DNA of 64,000 bases. Source: Isoetes taiwanensis. Its lineage: Eukaryota > Streptophyta > Lycopodiopsida > Isoetales > Isoetaceae. This document shows, piece after piece, positions 10,404-19,808 of the stretch. Below the pieces are notes generated by a model. It ran no database searches, was not told where the DNA came from, and saw only the letters and a program-made list of their open reading frames with translations. The stretch spans positions 1,945,565-2,009,564 of the forward strand of contig JAJEKV010000013.1 in assembly GCA_021234155.1 (NCBI GenBank). Reading direction: 5' to 3'. Position 1 is the stretch's first letter. Every line of letters starts with the position of its first letter. The position numbers were made by a program, and so were the translations under genes.

Positions 10404-12526
10404 ACCTCCTAATTTTGTAACTGTAATTAAAATTTTGGTGTAATTTGACTATCCTCTATAAATATATAATTTCTTTGTCTTGTAAAATTGATGTGGAAAG
10501 GTAGTTAGTTAAGTCAGATTGTACTAAAATTTTTTGTATTTAACTTGTAATAGTTCAATTATTCCACCCCCTAATTAGAAAAATCATTTTTCGGAGCAAA
10601 ATTGGCGAAACCAGAAGGGTCCGCGCCAAAACCCCTTCCAAACGCCTCGGAAGGCCATTTTGCGCGAACCCTTCCGATTTGGTCTCTGGACGTCAATTTT
10701 GCTCGGGAAAAGTTGCATGCTAGACTAGAATTGATCAGTTAGTCATATTAGGATCTTCCAAACCTCAAAAATTCGTCAAATTGGCTACAAAATTGCGAAA
10801 CCGGAAGGGTCCGCGCCAAAACCCCTTCCAAACGCTTTGGAACGCGATTTCGCGCGAACCCTTCCGATTTGGCCCTTTTTGGCCTAATTTGACCAATTTT
10901 GACCCAACAACCTGCCATATAGTGTTTCTTGCCTTGCTTTACTTAGAATTGCACTTATCTTCTTATCATTATACGAAGATAAATTCAATTGTCAAAACCA
11001 GATATGCAGCACAATATGGATAGAGGGAAGAGGAGACAAACCTCCACTAAACCAATAACCAGAATATAACCAGAATACAATGCTCCACAATGCTGATTAG
11101 CAAGCTAGTGAAACCATTATGGCCGGGATTAAAAAACCTCGCCCTTTCGGGTTTTCGAGGAAAAACCCTAACAATAATGGGATCACTAACCAATGCTAGG
11201 TCCAAAAACATAATAGATCTTGTACCCTCATGCTGACTAGCCTTATTGGGTGAAAATACATTACAGCAATGAAGTTGCTAAAGACGAAACATGTTTGAAT
11301 TGTCTTCTCCATAGATCTTCATCTTGTGCTTCGAATCCAAAGCTCTCTTCCAAATAGCCATGCTAAACCCTGCATACACAAGAAAGACGAACCAAAAGCC
11401 ACCAAGGCCATCCAGGCACGAAGGCCTCCAACCAGGCACCAGGGCCTCCAACCAGGCACAAAAGCCTCAACCAGGCACAAAAGCCTCAACCAGGCACACA
11501 GGCCTCAACCAGGCACAACGGCCCCAACCAGGCACTAGGCCTCCAACTAGGCACTAGGCCACAACAAAGTCACAATGCTCAAGCTCAAGAGCCACAATGC
11601 CACAATAATAGCCACACAAGGCCACACAAAGAGCCACACATTAGCCATCATGCTAATGCTGCTCAACTCAAGGCCACCATGCTACAAAGGCCACACATTA
11701 GCCACCATGCTAATGCTGCCCAACTCAAAGCCACCATGCCACAAAGAGCCACACATTAGCCATCATGCTAATGCTGCCCGAAACCATAATGCTCCTCTCC
11801 AGGTATGACTGTGAGAGAAATCCAACAAGATGCGGGATCGATGGAAACAAATGTCGAAGGTACAAAGGTCTATCCCAACACTAGGCAAACTCACGTAAAA
11901 TAGCGGTTGGGTGGGTGGGTGGATGGGTGGAAGAGAAGGATAGTTCTGGCGAGAACAAAGGAGATGCGGATGAGCTGATGAGAATGGAGAGAAAGAAGGG
12001 TATAAAAAGGATGTCAAAAACTATAACCTGTCAAAACTAACTCAATGAGGAAGTAGCATGGAACAAGGAGACTAAAAGGTTTATATGCAATAAAGCAATG
12101 GAGCATGCAATGGAGAAGGAGGCGATCAACATAGAATAGAAGCAGTGAGGCCTATAGACTTGGAAAACATCCCAAACAACAATAACTCTAAATCAATGCT
12201 GACACTAATCATCGACATGGTGCCCAAGACACGAAGGCCTTTCACAAAATCCAACAGACTAGCAGTAAGAGTGAGGGTGGGTGGGTGGGTGGGATGTGGG
12301 GAATCAAAGCCAGAAGCGTGGAGATGAAGATGCGCTGATGAAGGAAAAGGAAAGACTGAAGAGGTATATAAAAACGGGAAAACCTAACTGTCAAGTGCCT
12401 AACTAACTAAATGGTATTGGTTTTGACAATTACATTTCATACTAGCTCATTTGGACGCCTGTAGGCCTAGAACAGAAGTTTTTCCCATCAAGAAACCTTG
12501 TGCACGAAACCCGAGGCAGACCATAG
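10404..12526 (+). other. Chromovirus leader between the H3-like gene and the second cargo ORF
   Basis: No coding region is supported. A ~85-bp unit at about 10,600-10,684 recurs at about 10,788-10,872; each copy can fold, since GAAGGGTCCGCGC near its start is nearly complementary to GCGCGAACCCTTC near its end. A 19-24 bp minisatellite built on AACCAGGCAC/AAAGCCTC covers about 11,420-11,560. About 58-bp repeats with ACACATTAGCCATCATGCTA cover about 11,630-11,780. GTGGGTGGGTGGGTGG tracts occur at about 11,907 and 12,277. TATA-like words occur at about 12,001 and 12,364. Confidence 0.75.
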
Positions 12527-12528
12527 TC

Positions 12529-12536
12529 TATAAAAG
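12529..12536 (+). promoter_or_regulatory. Internal TATA box upstream of the second cargo ORF
   Basis: TATAAAAG followed by GGGGGC lies 117 bp before the ATG at 12,646, with a CTTCCTCAGAATTGCTC pyrimidine-rich initiation-like segment about 30 bp downstream. This is a strong plant TATA match at a suitable distance. Its use as a promoter is inference. Confidence 0.6.
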
Positions 12537-12645
12537 GGGGCCCATTTGTCATTTTTCCTTCCTCAGAATTGCTCTTAGCATCCTAGGCGATTTTTCAGTC
12601 TCCCATTGATCTTCGCAAACCATTTTCTACATCCATCCCTGGCTC

Positions 12646-14162
12646 ATGGCGCCTTCTAGCTTCGTCAGATGGTATGATGATGCAAATCATATCAGAGATT
12701 TTCCTGCTGAACAAGCCTTCCATGTCTTTGACCACCTCTTTGATCTTCATGCAACATTGACCAGAACTCCCTTCTACACTGATATCATCTGCCAATACGA
12801 CCAGCAGATCCTATCCTGGGAAGTTAGCTTGCTGCCTAGGGGAGGGAAATGGGTATCCCTAGACTCGCTTAGCCAAGCCTTAGGAGGGGGATCCAAAAGC
12901 AAGCTGTGGGATAGGACTAGACACATGCCTGACTACATGACCTGCAAACATAATAGGCATAGATACCTCTCAGCTTCTACAGCCTTAGCCTTGTTCATGC
13001 AGTATAAGTCAATCAACAAGGCAGGAGAGCCCTCAATTCAGCCCTTGGACCTAGCACCTCTCGACACCCGAAGGGAGCAGATCAACATCCATGAGATCGA
13101 CTCTACAGAGTACGAGTATTATGGCGCGACCTCAGGAACACCCATGCTGCAGATTGAGCAAGACTACGAGCAGCAAGGGGAGGAGAACCCAAGCTGGGAG
13201 ATGAGCGAGGCAACAAGGATGGAGAGGCGAATAGCTAGGCAGGAAGGCACATTAAGGCGAGATTTCGAACCGCCAATTGGCATCACAGCCCTATCACCAG
13301 TAATCATCGACGTCGAGGAGTACATCTTGGCCAACGACATCATCAACCTCCCCTATTGCCAAGAAGAGGGTCTCAGGATCGATGAGCTCTTAGGCTTAAT
13401 TGCACAAGAGCAGGGTAGCGACTTCATCGACTACTCCTACCAGGAAATTCCAAGGGAAGTAGCGGAGCGACACTCCTACGCCGGGGAGACAATGTCAGAT
13501 ATACAAGCTTATCAGCAGATAAGGCAGATGTATCAACAACATGAACCCATCATCCCGGAGGAGGAGTTCCAGCAGATACAAAGCAGATTGTATAAGCCAG
13601 GAAGAGGTCAAGCTCTAGCCGACCAGTCCGTTCCAGGAGTTCGCGTGAGGCACACGCCAACATCAACTTGGAGAATGCTACCACAATGTGGAGGGACCAC
13701 GAAGACCTCATAGCAATAGACATCTATGGGGAAGCAGTTGGCAGAAGAGGCACAGGGTTCAACATCGCGGGGAAAGGTAAGGCGCTTCGATACTATCTTC
13801 CAGCTCTTAGCCAAGGGCAGATGATAGTATTCCACAAGGAGTTTAGCCCAAGAGGAGAAGAGTCTGTCGCGCTCCTCATAGCCCTCTCTGGCTTTGGGCA
13901 GCACGCCAGACTAGACTACGGATTGGATCATGTCATCCTTTTCAAGAGATCCCTAGCTCTTCACTGCCTCGACTTCGCCAGGGGCCACCTCAGAGACGCA
14001 CATCTGTCAGTAGTGGCGGCGACGGCACCCGAACTCCCAGCACCCCAGATGGCGAGAGCACTTGAAGGAGGATCAGCCGCAAGGATCTTGCACAACGTCG
14101 GCAAAGGGCTACACCTCAAGAACATCAAGAACTTCTTCAAGACCATGAAGGGGCATCGATGA
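12646..14162 (+). CDS. Unknown cargo ORF of the chromovirus (about 500 codons, one frameshift)
   Basis: Two consecutive open frames form one coding unit. The first (12,646-13,713, 355 codons) begins MAPSSFVRWYDDANHIRDF and ends in a Q/E-rich, probably helical stretch. The second (from before 13,668 to 14,162) contains GFNIAGKGKALRYYLPALSQ and ends KNIKNFFKTMKGHR. Around 13,640-13,670 the second frame is already protein-like, so a single frameshift separates them. I recognise no domain. It lies between the leader and gag on the element strand, 325 bp before the gag ATG, and has its own TATA box. Extra ORFs upstream of gag are known in Ogre/Tat elements, but those lack chromodomains and I see no similarity I can name. 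Structural, accessory or captured host protein are all possible. Confidence 0.75.
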
Positions 14163-14487
14163 TGGAAACATTTGCCTTGTACTCATTTAAATTGTATTGA
14201 ATAATCTCTCTTTTAGATATTATCATGTATTTCATGAAATGTATCTCTAAATATTAATGACTTATTATGATCTTAACTTGTAAGTGGAATTTTCACATGA
14301 TTTCTTTTGTATCTAACAATAAATTAATTGTAAATGGATATGATTGATGTGTAACCCAAATAACAAATATTGATGATTAACCCTTGCAGCTAGGAACACC
14401 GGCTCAGGTTCCCAAGGCCAGGGCCGACATCACCAATGGGTACCCAGAAACCTATTTGGACGTGATCAAGAGGACAACAACGAGGAA

Positions 14488-15861
14488 ATGACAGTGGAAT
14501 CAATCAACGCAAGGCTCACCCAGATGAGGAATCAGATGCATCAGCTGATTCACTGGGCCACCCCGTTGATGAATGCCCAAGAATATGCTCCTGCACCACC
14601 TCCTCCTCCACCACTACCTCAGCAAGGCATTGAGGAGGGTCTACAGACGGAGGGGCAAGACAATCAGGGAAATGTCAGAGACAGAAAGAGGAAAAGGAGA
14701 AACAGAAGGACCCCAACACCACCTAGCTTTAGTTCATCAGACACTTCGGACAGCCAAGACAGTTCTAGCTCAGAGAGTGAGTCCGATACTTCTCAGGTAA
14801 GAGCCAGGGCAAGGAAGGCAGACGACTACCAAAAGAAAGTTGACAGTGCTATGAGCAATGTGTGGAAGACTAGGAAGTTGGGTCAGTTCTCAGGGAAGGA
14901 CAGGTCAGGTATGGAGGCAGAAGCCTGGCTTGACGAGATGGAAGAGTTTGGCAACTCTTATGGCATGAAGGACAAGGACATAGGGAAAGTTGCTACAGCT
15001 AACCTCATTGGACCAGCAAGGATTTGGTGGAAAGGATATACGAAATCTAATAAGCTCAGAAGGAACAATTGCAGATTCAAGACCTTCAGCAAGGCCTTTC
15101 GCAAGCACTATGTGCCAAGATCGCATACAAGCAGGCAGATTCAGCAATTCTACAAATTGAACCAGGGCACCTTGTCAGTAGCAAAGTACACGGAAGAATT
15201 CATGCGGCTCAGGCTCCATGTTCCCGGAGTCTCGGAAAGGCAAGCGGTTGATACCTACATTGAAGGGTTGAACAGCAATATCAAAAGGCTAGTCCAAGCA
15301 ATTAACCTAAGGTCAGTGGCAGAAGCCGAGGATAAAGCCATAAGCTCGGAGGAAGCCCCAGCAACGCCAGGGGAGAAACAGTCAGCCTTCAAAGGTAAGT
15401 CAACACGGCAATATCAAGGGCAGTACCAGAGTAAGCAATCAGCAACTACGCCATCAGGAGGCCAGCAGCAAGGAAGAGCTCAGGGTAAGAACTTTGGGGA
15501 TTGTAAGCCGCAGAATGCATCAGGGGGCAGCGCCCTAAAGCGTCTTTTAGACAGTCTGCCGAAAGAGAAGAGACAGGAGTGTATTAAAAAGAAGCTATGT
15601 TTTAGGTGCTTCCAGCCAGGGCACCGAACACATGATTGTCCATTCGTTATGAAGGCAGCTTTGGCAGAGCTTGGGGATTGGGATTCACCAACAGAAGCAG
15701 ATGAAGACGACAACCAGCAGGACGGCCAGGACTTCATAGAAGGTGAGTGCCATATATGTGCAAACATTGAGTCAGATGAGAGAAGTCTAAGCCAAGGCCA
15801 GTTAGCAGGGCAAACGGTGCCATTCGGCACACTAAGGGGAGGAGGATCACATTCGACATAG
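14488..15861 (+). CDS. gag: Chromovirus Gag polyprotein with CCHC zinc knuckle
   Basis: A 457-codon frame. Residues about 30-130 are low-complexity: a proline run, a basic patch [11 protein letters not shown], then a serine-rich acidic stretch. The retrotransposon gag core follows at about 145-285, with [34 protein letters not shown] and [18 protein letters not shown]. The zinc knuckle [14 protein letters not shown] is at about residues 372-385. Gag packages element RNA in cytoplasmic particles. The frame stops shortly after the knuckle; protease sequence follows in another frame, so gag-pol continuity is lost here or needs a shift. Confidence 0.93.
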   Translation: MTVESINARLTQMRNQMHQLIHWATPLMNAQEYAPAPPPPPPLPQQGIEEGLQTEGQDNQGNVRDRKRKRRNRRTPTPPSFSSSDTSDSQDSSSSESESDTSQVRARARKADDYQKKVDSAMSNVWKTRKLGQFSGKDRSGMEAEAWLDEMEEFGNSYGMKDKDIGKVATANLIGPARIWWKGYTKSNKLRRNNCRFKTFSKAFRKHYVPRSHTSRQIQQFYKLNQGTLSVAKYTEEFMRLRLHVPGVSERQAVDTYIEGLNSNIKRLVQAINLRSVAEAEDKAISSEEAPATPGEKQSAFKGKSTRQYQGQYQSKQSATTPSGGQQQGRAQGKNFGDCKPQNASGGSALKRLLDSLPKEKRQECIKKKLCFRCFQPGHRTHDCPFVMKAALAELGDWDSPTEADEDDNQQDGQDFIEGECHICANIESDERSLSQGQLAGQTVPFGTLRGGGSHST

Positions 15862-15985
15862 ACCTTAGTGGAAGTAAGTGGCCGATGGGAGCAGAGGTCA
15901 TGGAAATTGGAAGGTATGACCTGATAGTCGGAATGGAATTCCTAAAGCCGGCTAAAGCAATGATCGACTGCGACCGTAATGAGAT
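15842..15985 (+). pseudogene. Truncated retropepsin without its active site
   Basis: Only the C-terminal half of the aspartic protease is visible: [20 protein letters not shown] and [20 protein letters not shown], matching the usual YDLILGMDWL...AxIDC end. The catalytic D-S/T-G triplet should lie about 70 codons before this, yet the zinc knuckle is only about 100 codons upstream and no such motif occurs in any frame between. An internal deletion of the active-site half is the simplest explanation. Confidence 0.75.
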
Positions 15986-17279
15986 CTCCATGACAGCACC
16001 GGACGGCACCAAATTCATAGTGAAAGGTAAGAAGGCAGCTTCTCCTATGCAGTGTATTTCTTTAAAGCAGCTAAGGAAGAGCATAGAAAGAAATAAGGTG
16101 GACTATATTTTGAGGTTAGAGGCAATTGAGCCAAATAAACAGAATGGAAGTGGCCAAAAGGGGGATCAGTTGCCCAAGCCAGTAGCAAGGCTCATTTCAG
16201 AATGTAAGGATGTATTCCCGGATGAAATCTGGGAACTACCACCTTATAGGGGTGTAGAATGTGAGATCACATTAGCTCCGGACGCTAAGCCGACCAGCAA
16301 GGCACCATACAGAATGAGCACCCCGGAGTTGATTGAGCTCAAGAAGCAGCTCCAGGAATTGCTTGAGCTTGGTTTTATTAGAGCAAGTGTGTCTCCTTTT
16401 GGAGCACCTATACTCTTCGTGAAGAAGAAAGATGGCAGCCTAAGAATGTGCATAGACTATCGCCAGCTCAACAAGCAGACGATAAAGAATAAGTATGCCT
16501 TGCCAAGGGCAGATGATTTAATGGACCAGCTCCAAGGAGCAAAGGTGTTCTCTAAGATTGACTTAAGGTCAGGGTACCACCAGATAAAAGAAGAGGATAT
16601 CCATAAGACCACCTTTAGAACACGGTATGGTCACTTTGAGTTTACAGTAATGCCCTTTGGTTTATCGAATGCTCCAGCAACTTTTATGCGCCTCATGAAT
16701 GACATCTTCAGAGAGTTCTTGGATGAGTTTGTCATTGTTTTCTTCGACGACATTCTAGTCTACAGCAAGTCCCTTGAAGATCATTGTCAGCATTTGAGGA
16801 AAGTGTTGGAGAAGTTGCGACGTCATCGGTTATATGGGAAGCTCTCCAAGTGCCACTTTGCAACAGGTCGAGTGGAATACTTGGGACATGTGGTAACAGC
16901 CGAGGGAATCTCTACAGACCCATCTAAGATTGAGGCAATAGTTGATTGGCCAACTCCAAGGAATGTAGCAGAAGTAAGAAGCTTTCTCGGGTTGGCGGGA
17001 TATTACAGAAAGTTCGTGAAGGACTTTGCTAAGTGGGCATCCCCTTTGTCGGACCTCACTAAGGCCAAGAAGATTAAGGATTGGACTAATCATTGGTTAG
17101 AGAAAGTCCAAGCTTCCTTTGAGAAGCTCAAGGAGGCCTTAACAACAGCTCCAGTGCTTGTTCTCCCAGATCCAAGTAAAGATAAACTAGTAGCAACAGA
17201 TGCAAGTAAGATAGCAACAGGGGCAGTCTTGATGCAAGAAGGAAGGGAACGACCCCGAGCAACGCTACCCAACGCATGA
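15885..17279 (+). CDS. pol: Chromovirus reverse transcriptase and start of RNase H
   Basis: The open frame (464 codons) carries the RT core: [73 protein letters not shown] and the catalytic FFDDILVYS (about 16,738-16,764). The more usual motif is F/Y-I/V-DD, so the second position is unusual. The connection domain ([28 protein letters not shown]) follows. RNase H starts at [19 protein letters not shown], then a small deletion with frameshift near 17,250 ends the frame. The rest of RNase H continues in the next frame. Confidence 0.95.
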   Translation: MGAEVMEIGRYDLIVGMEFLKPAKAMIDCDRNEISMTAPDGTKFIVKGKKAASPMQCISLKQLRKSIERNKVDYILRLEAIEPNKQNGSGQKGDQLPKPVARLISECKDVFPDEIWELPPYRGVECEITLAPDAKPTSKAPYRMSTPELIELKKQLQELLELGFIRASVSPFGAPILFVKKKDGSLRMCIDYRQLNKQTIKNKYALPRADDLMDQLQGAKVFSKIDLRSGYHQIKEEDIHKTTFRTRYGHFEFTVMPFGLSNAPATFMRLMNDIFREFLDEFVIVFFDDILVYSKSLEDHCQHLRKVLEKLRRHRLYGKLSKCHFATGRVEYLGHVVTAEGISTDPSKIEAIVDWPTPRNVAEVRSFLGLAGYYRKFVKDFAKWASPLSDLTKAKKIKDWTNHWLEKVQASFEKLKEALTTAPVLVLPDPSKDKLVATDASKIATGAVLMQEGRERPRATLPNA

Positions 17280-17589
17280 TCAGGAGCTGCTAGCCATTGT
17301 TAGGGTATTAAGGATATGGAGGCATTATTTGCTGGGAAGGAAGTTTCAGTTAGATACTGATCACCAGAGCCTTCAGTATCTTTTCACCCAACCACTCCTC
17401 AACCTAAGGCAAAGGAGATGGATGGAATTCCTTGAGGAGTATGATTTTGATATAGTGTATAAGCCCGGCAAGCTTAATGTTGTGGCAGATGCTCTCTCTA
17501 GGAGACTATTTGAGACAAGAACGCATTGTAGTGCGATTTCCACTCTTTCGAGTGAGTTTGGTAAGAAGATTGAGGAGACCTTGCCATAG
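17252..17589 (+). pseudogene. RNase H, distal part (frame-shifted)
   Basis: After a small deletion, the frame reads [40 protein letters not shown] and [11 protein letters not shown]. These are the C-terminal RNase H motifs of Ty3/gypsy elements, including the catalytic Asp of DHQS and the NVVADALSR end. The segment expected between VLMQEG and DPEQRY (normally including the YESRKL motif) is missing. A TAG at 17,587-17,589 closes the frame before integrase. Confidence 0.85.
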
Positions 17590-18520
17590 GATGAAGATTT
17601 CAAGGAGGTATGGGAAAGTCTCTCCAAGGAGGCTAGAACAAATAAGGAACGAGAAGCCTTCAAGCATTATAAGAAGGAAGGCAACTTGTTGTACCATAAG
17701 GACAATGTGTGTGCCCAAATCGTCAGGTATAAGGAAGTTAATTCTTCATGACACACACAACAGCCCAATAGCAGGGCATGCAGGGTTTATGAAGACCTAC
17801 TTCAAGATTCGGAGTAGCTATTTCTGGCCGAGAATGAAGAAGCAGATAGCTAGATATATTCGAGAATGCCAGTTGTGCCAGCAGACCAAAGCTGAGCAGC
17901 TTCGAATTCCAGGTGCCTTAGAGCCATTGGGGGTGCCAAATGCGAAGTGGGAGGTCATAAGCATGGATTTTATTACAGGGCTTCCCAAAACTCTTCGAGG
18001 CAAGGATGCATTAATGGTTGTCGTAGACAAATTATCTAAGATGGCACATTTTGTGCCTTGTAGAACTACGGACACAACATTAGATACTGCCAAGCTATTT
18101 GTAAAGGAGATCTTTAGGCTCCATGGCATGCCTCGGGAGATAATTTCAGACAAGGATTCCAAGTTTATGAGTGCTTTTTGGCAGGACCTCTTTAGCACCA
18201 TTCAGACAAAGCTCTCCATGAGCACAGCTTATCATCCGCAGACAGATGGTCAGACGGAGCGCACGAATCGAATCCTTGAAGACATGCTTAGAAGCTTCGT
18301 GTGGAATAAGCAGTCCAAGTGGGATGAGTACATCCACTTGGTGGAATTCGCCTACAATAGTGCCAAGCATGAGTCATCTCAGATGTCTCCTTTCATGGTA
18401 AATTACGGGTACCAGTGCCTAACCCCGGACACTTGGCACAATCCTGTGTCAAAGGTTGAAGTATCCCAGCAGATGCTAGGAGATATGCAGCAGCTGGTGG
18501 AAGAAGTAAGTTCAAGGTAG
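17590..18520 (+). pseudogene. Integrase: zinc-binding and catalytic domains
   Basis: The HHCC domain is seen as LILHDTHNSPIAGHAGFMKT through ECQLCQQTKAEQ (about 17,737-17,900). The catalytic core has all three acidic residues: D in SMDFITGLPK (about 17,966), D in IISDKDSKF (about 18,150) and E in GQTERTNRILEDML (about 18,257). Integrase inserts the cDNA into the host chromosome. A frameshift near 17,720 and a small deletion with frameshift near 18,515 (the normally present linker before the C-terminal domain) interrupt it. Confidence 0.92.
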
Positions 18521-18924
18521 GCGATAGCGTGCGGTTGAAGATCAAGGTTAAGCAAGCTAAGCTTCGGATTGGGAGTTGCAAGAAGCTTGCCCCTAGGTGG
18601 GCTGGTCCGTTCAAGATTTTGGAGAGAGTGGGCTCCCAAGCCTACAAGTTAGATCTTCCGGCCCATCTCAAGGTTCACAAGGTCTTCCACGTAAGTTTAT
18701 TGAAAAGGCACAATCCTAATCCTGAGGAGGTCTTGGATACTCCAACCTTGTTGGAAATGACAGAAGAGCAAGTTGAAATTGTGCCTGAATTACTTCTTGA
18801 TAAGTCATTCAAGAAGACTAGGAGGTCCCAGTTCCTTCAGTATTTCCACTTGCCCGTGGAAGACGCAACCTGGGTATTGAAGCAGGATTTGGAGAAGCAG
18901 TACCCGGAGTTTATGAAGGTTTGA
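18515..18924 (+). CDS. Integrase C-terminal domain with chromodomain
   Basis: The frame reads KFKVGDSVRLKIKVKQAKLR, LAPRWAGPFKILERVG and VHKVFHVSLLKRH, the GPF/Y-type C-terminus of Ty3/gypsy integrases, and then a chromodomain over about 18,775-18,915: VEIVPELLLDKSFKKTRRSQ, FLQYFHLPVEDATW and LEKQYPEF. The EDATW motif and spacing are diagnostic. Of the HP1 aromatic cage, the first position looks non-aromatic and the usual W of LVKWKG is replaced in LQYFHLP, so methyl-lysine binding may be weak or altered. Chromodomains direct integration to heterochromatin in other chromoviruses. Confidence 0.9.
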
Positions 18925-19795
18925 TGGGCGAGTCGTCTCCGACTTGGTCGACCCCGACTCGCCAGGAGGTTAGCTTAGTATGCTTCTTAGTTAGCCTTAA
19001 GTTTTGGCTCATGTCTTCTAGTTAGTAGAGCACATGTGCCATAATCTTGGAACGTGTGGGCGATGATGGGATACGCCTTTAAGGCATTCTCTAGGCCAAC
19101 ACGCACCAAGAGGTGCGCATGACCAATAGGGTCATGCGAGAGAGAGAAATAAGGCATGGTGCGCGATGATGGGACATCGGTCGGATGCTCCCTATGCCAC
19201 GATGCGGGGTTCGCACACCTGGCCATAGGGGGGTCATGGTGAAGGTCAAAGTGATCATGCGCGATGATGGGATCGTGAGGCATTTCCTAGCTTAAAACCC
19301 TTGGGGCATGATGCACTAGGGGTACTCGGCACCGGGTAACCGAGTACAAGGTAGCACTTGATCATGGGCGATGATGGGATCATCTTAACTGGTCCTTAAG
19401 CTCAAATCCGAAAGGGCCATGATCGAGTGCAAGGTATTGGTAAGGGGGGTGGTCCCCTAAAACCACAAACTTATTAATTAAACTAACGTAATGTGCTCCT
19501 TGTGCAGGCAAGTGAGAAGTGAGCATCGAGGTGGGGCACATTACGAGAAGATGGGGGGGAACCATAATTTAGATTATGAACCCTAATAACTCTTATAGTA
19601 ATGTTTTGAATTATTATAAGAAGTAACCTTGTTAAGGCTATATAATTTTGTATAAGTACAAATATAGCCTAAATTTTGACATTTAACTCTTTAATAGGAA
19701 GTTGATCGTTTAAATTTAAGTGTATGTTCTTATGTTGTTTTGCAGGATAGAGTAGGCTCGTCACCTTAGCGCAATGCTGAGGACAACATTGTCCT
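18925..19795 (+). repeat. Chromovirus 3' non-coding region with ~100-bp diverged repeats
   Basis: The core CGATGATGGGA recurs at 19,061, 19,164, 19,262 and 19,369, spaced 98-107 bp, each within a similar context (GGTCATG, GCACC, AAGGCAT words). TACTCGG and CCGAGTA around a 10-base loop form a hairpin near 19,322-19,345. No coding region is supported. Confidence 0.7.
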
Positions 19796-19807
19796 AAGGG
19801 GGGGAGA
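19796..19807 (+). promoter_or_regulatory. Polypurine tract
   Basis: AAGGGGGGGAGA ends one base before the 3' LTR, the position at which plus-strand DNA synthesis is primed. Confidence 0.9.
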
Positions 19808-19808
19808 A

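Noticed and set aside
11324-11557. 77-codon ORF with repeated TRHQGLQPG/NQAQRPQPG peptides
   Set aside because: The peptide periodicity follows the 19-24 bp minisatellite in the chromovirus leader. Two frames are equally open.
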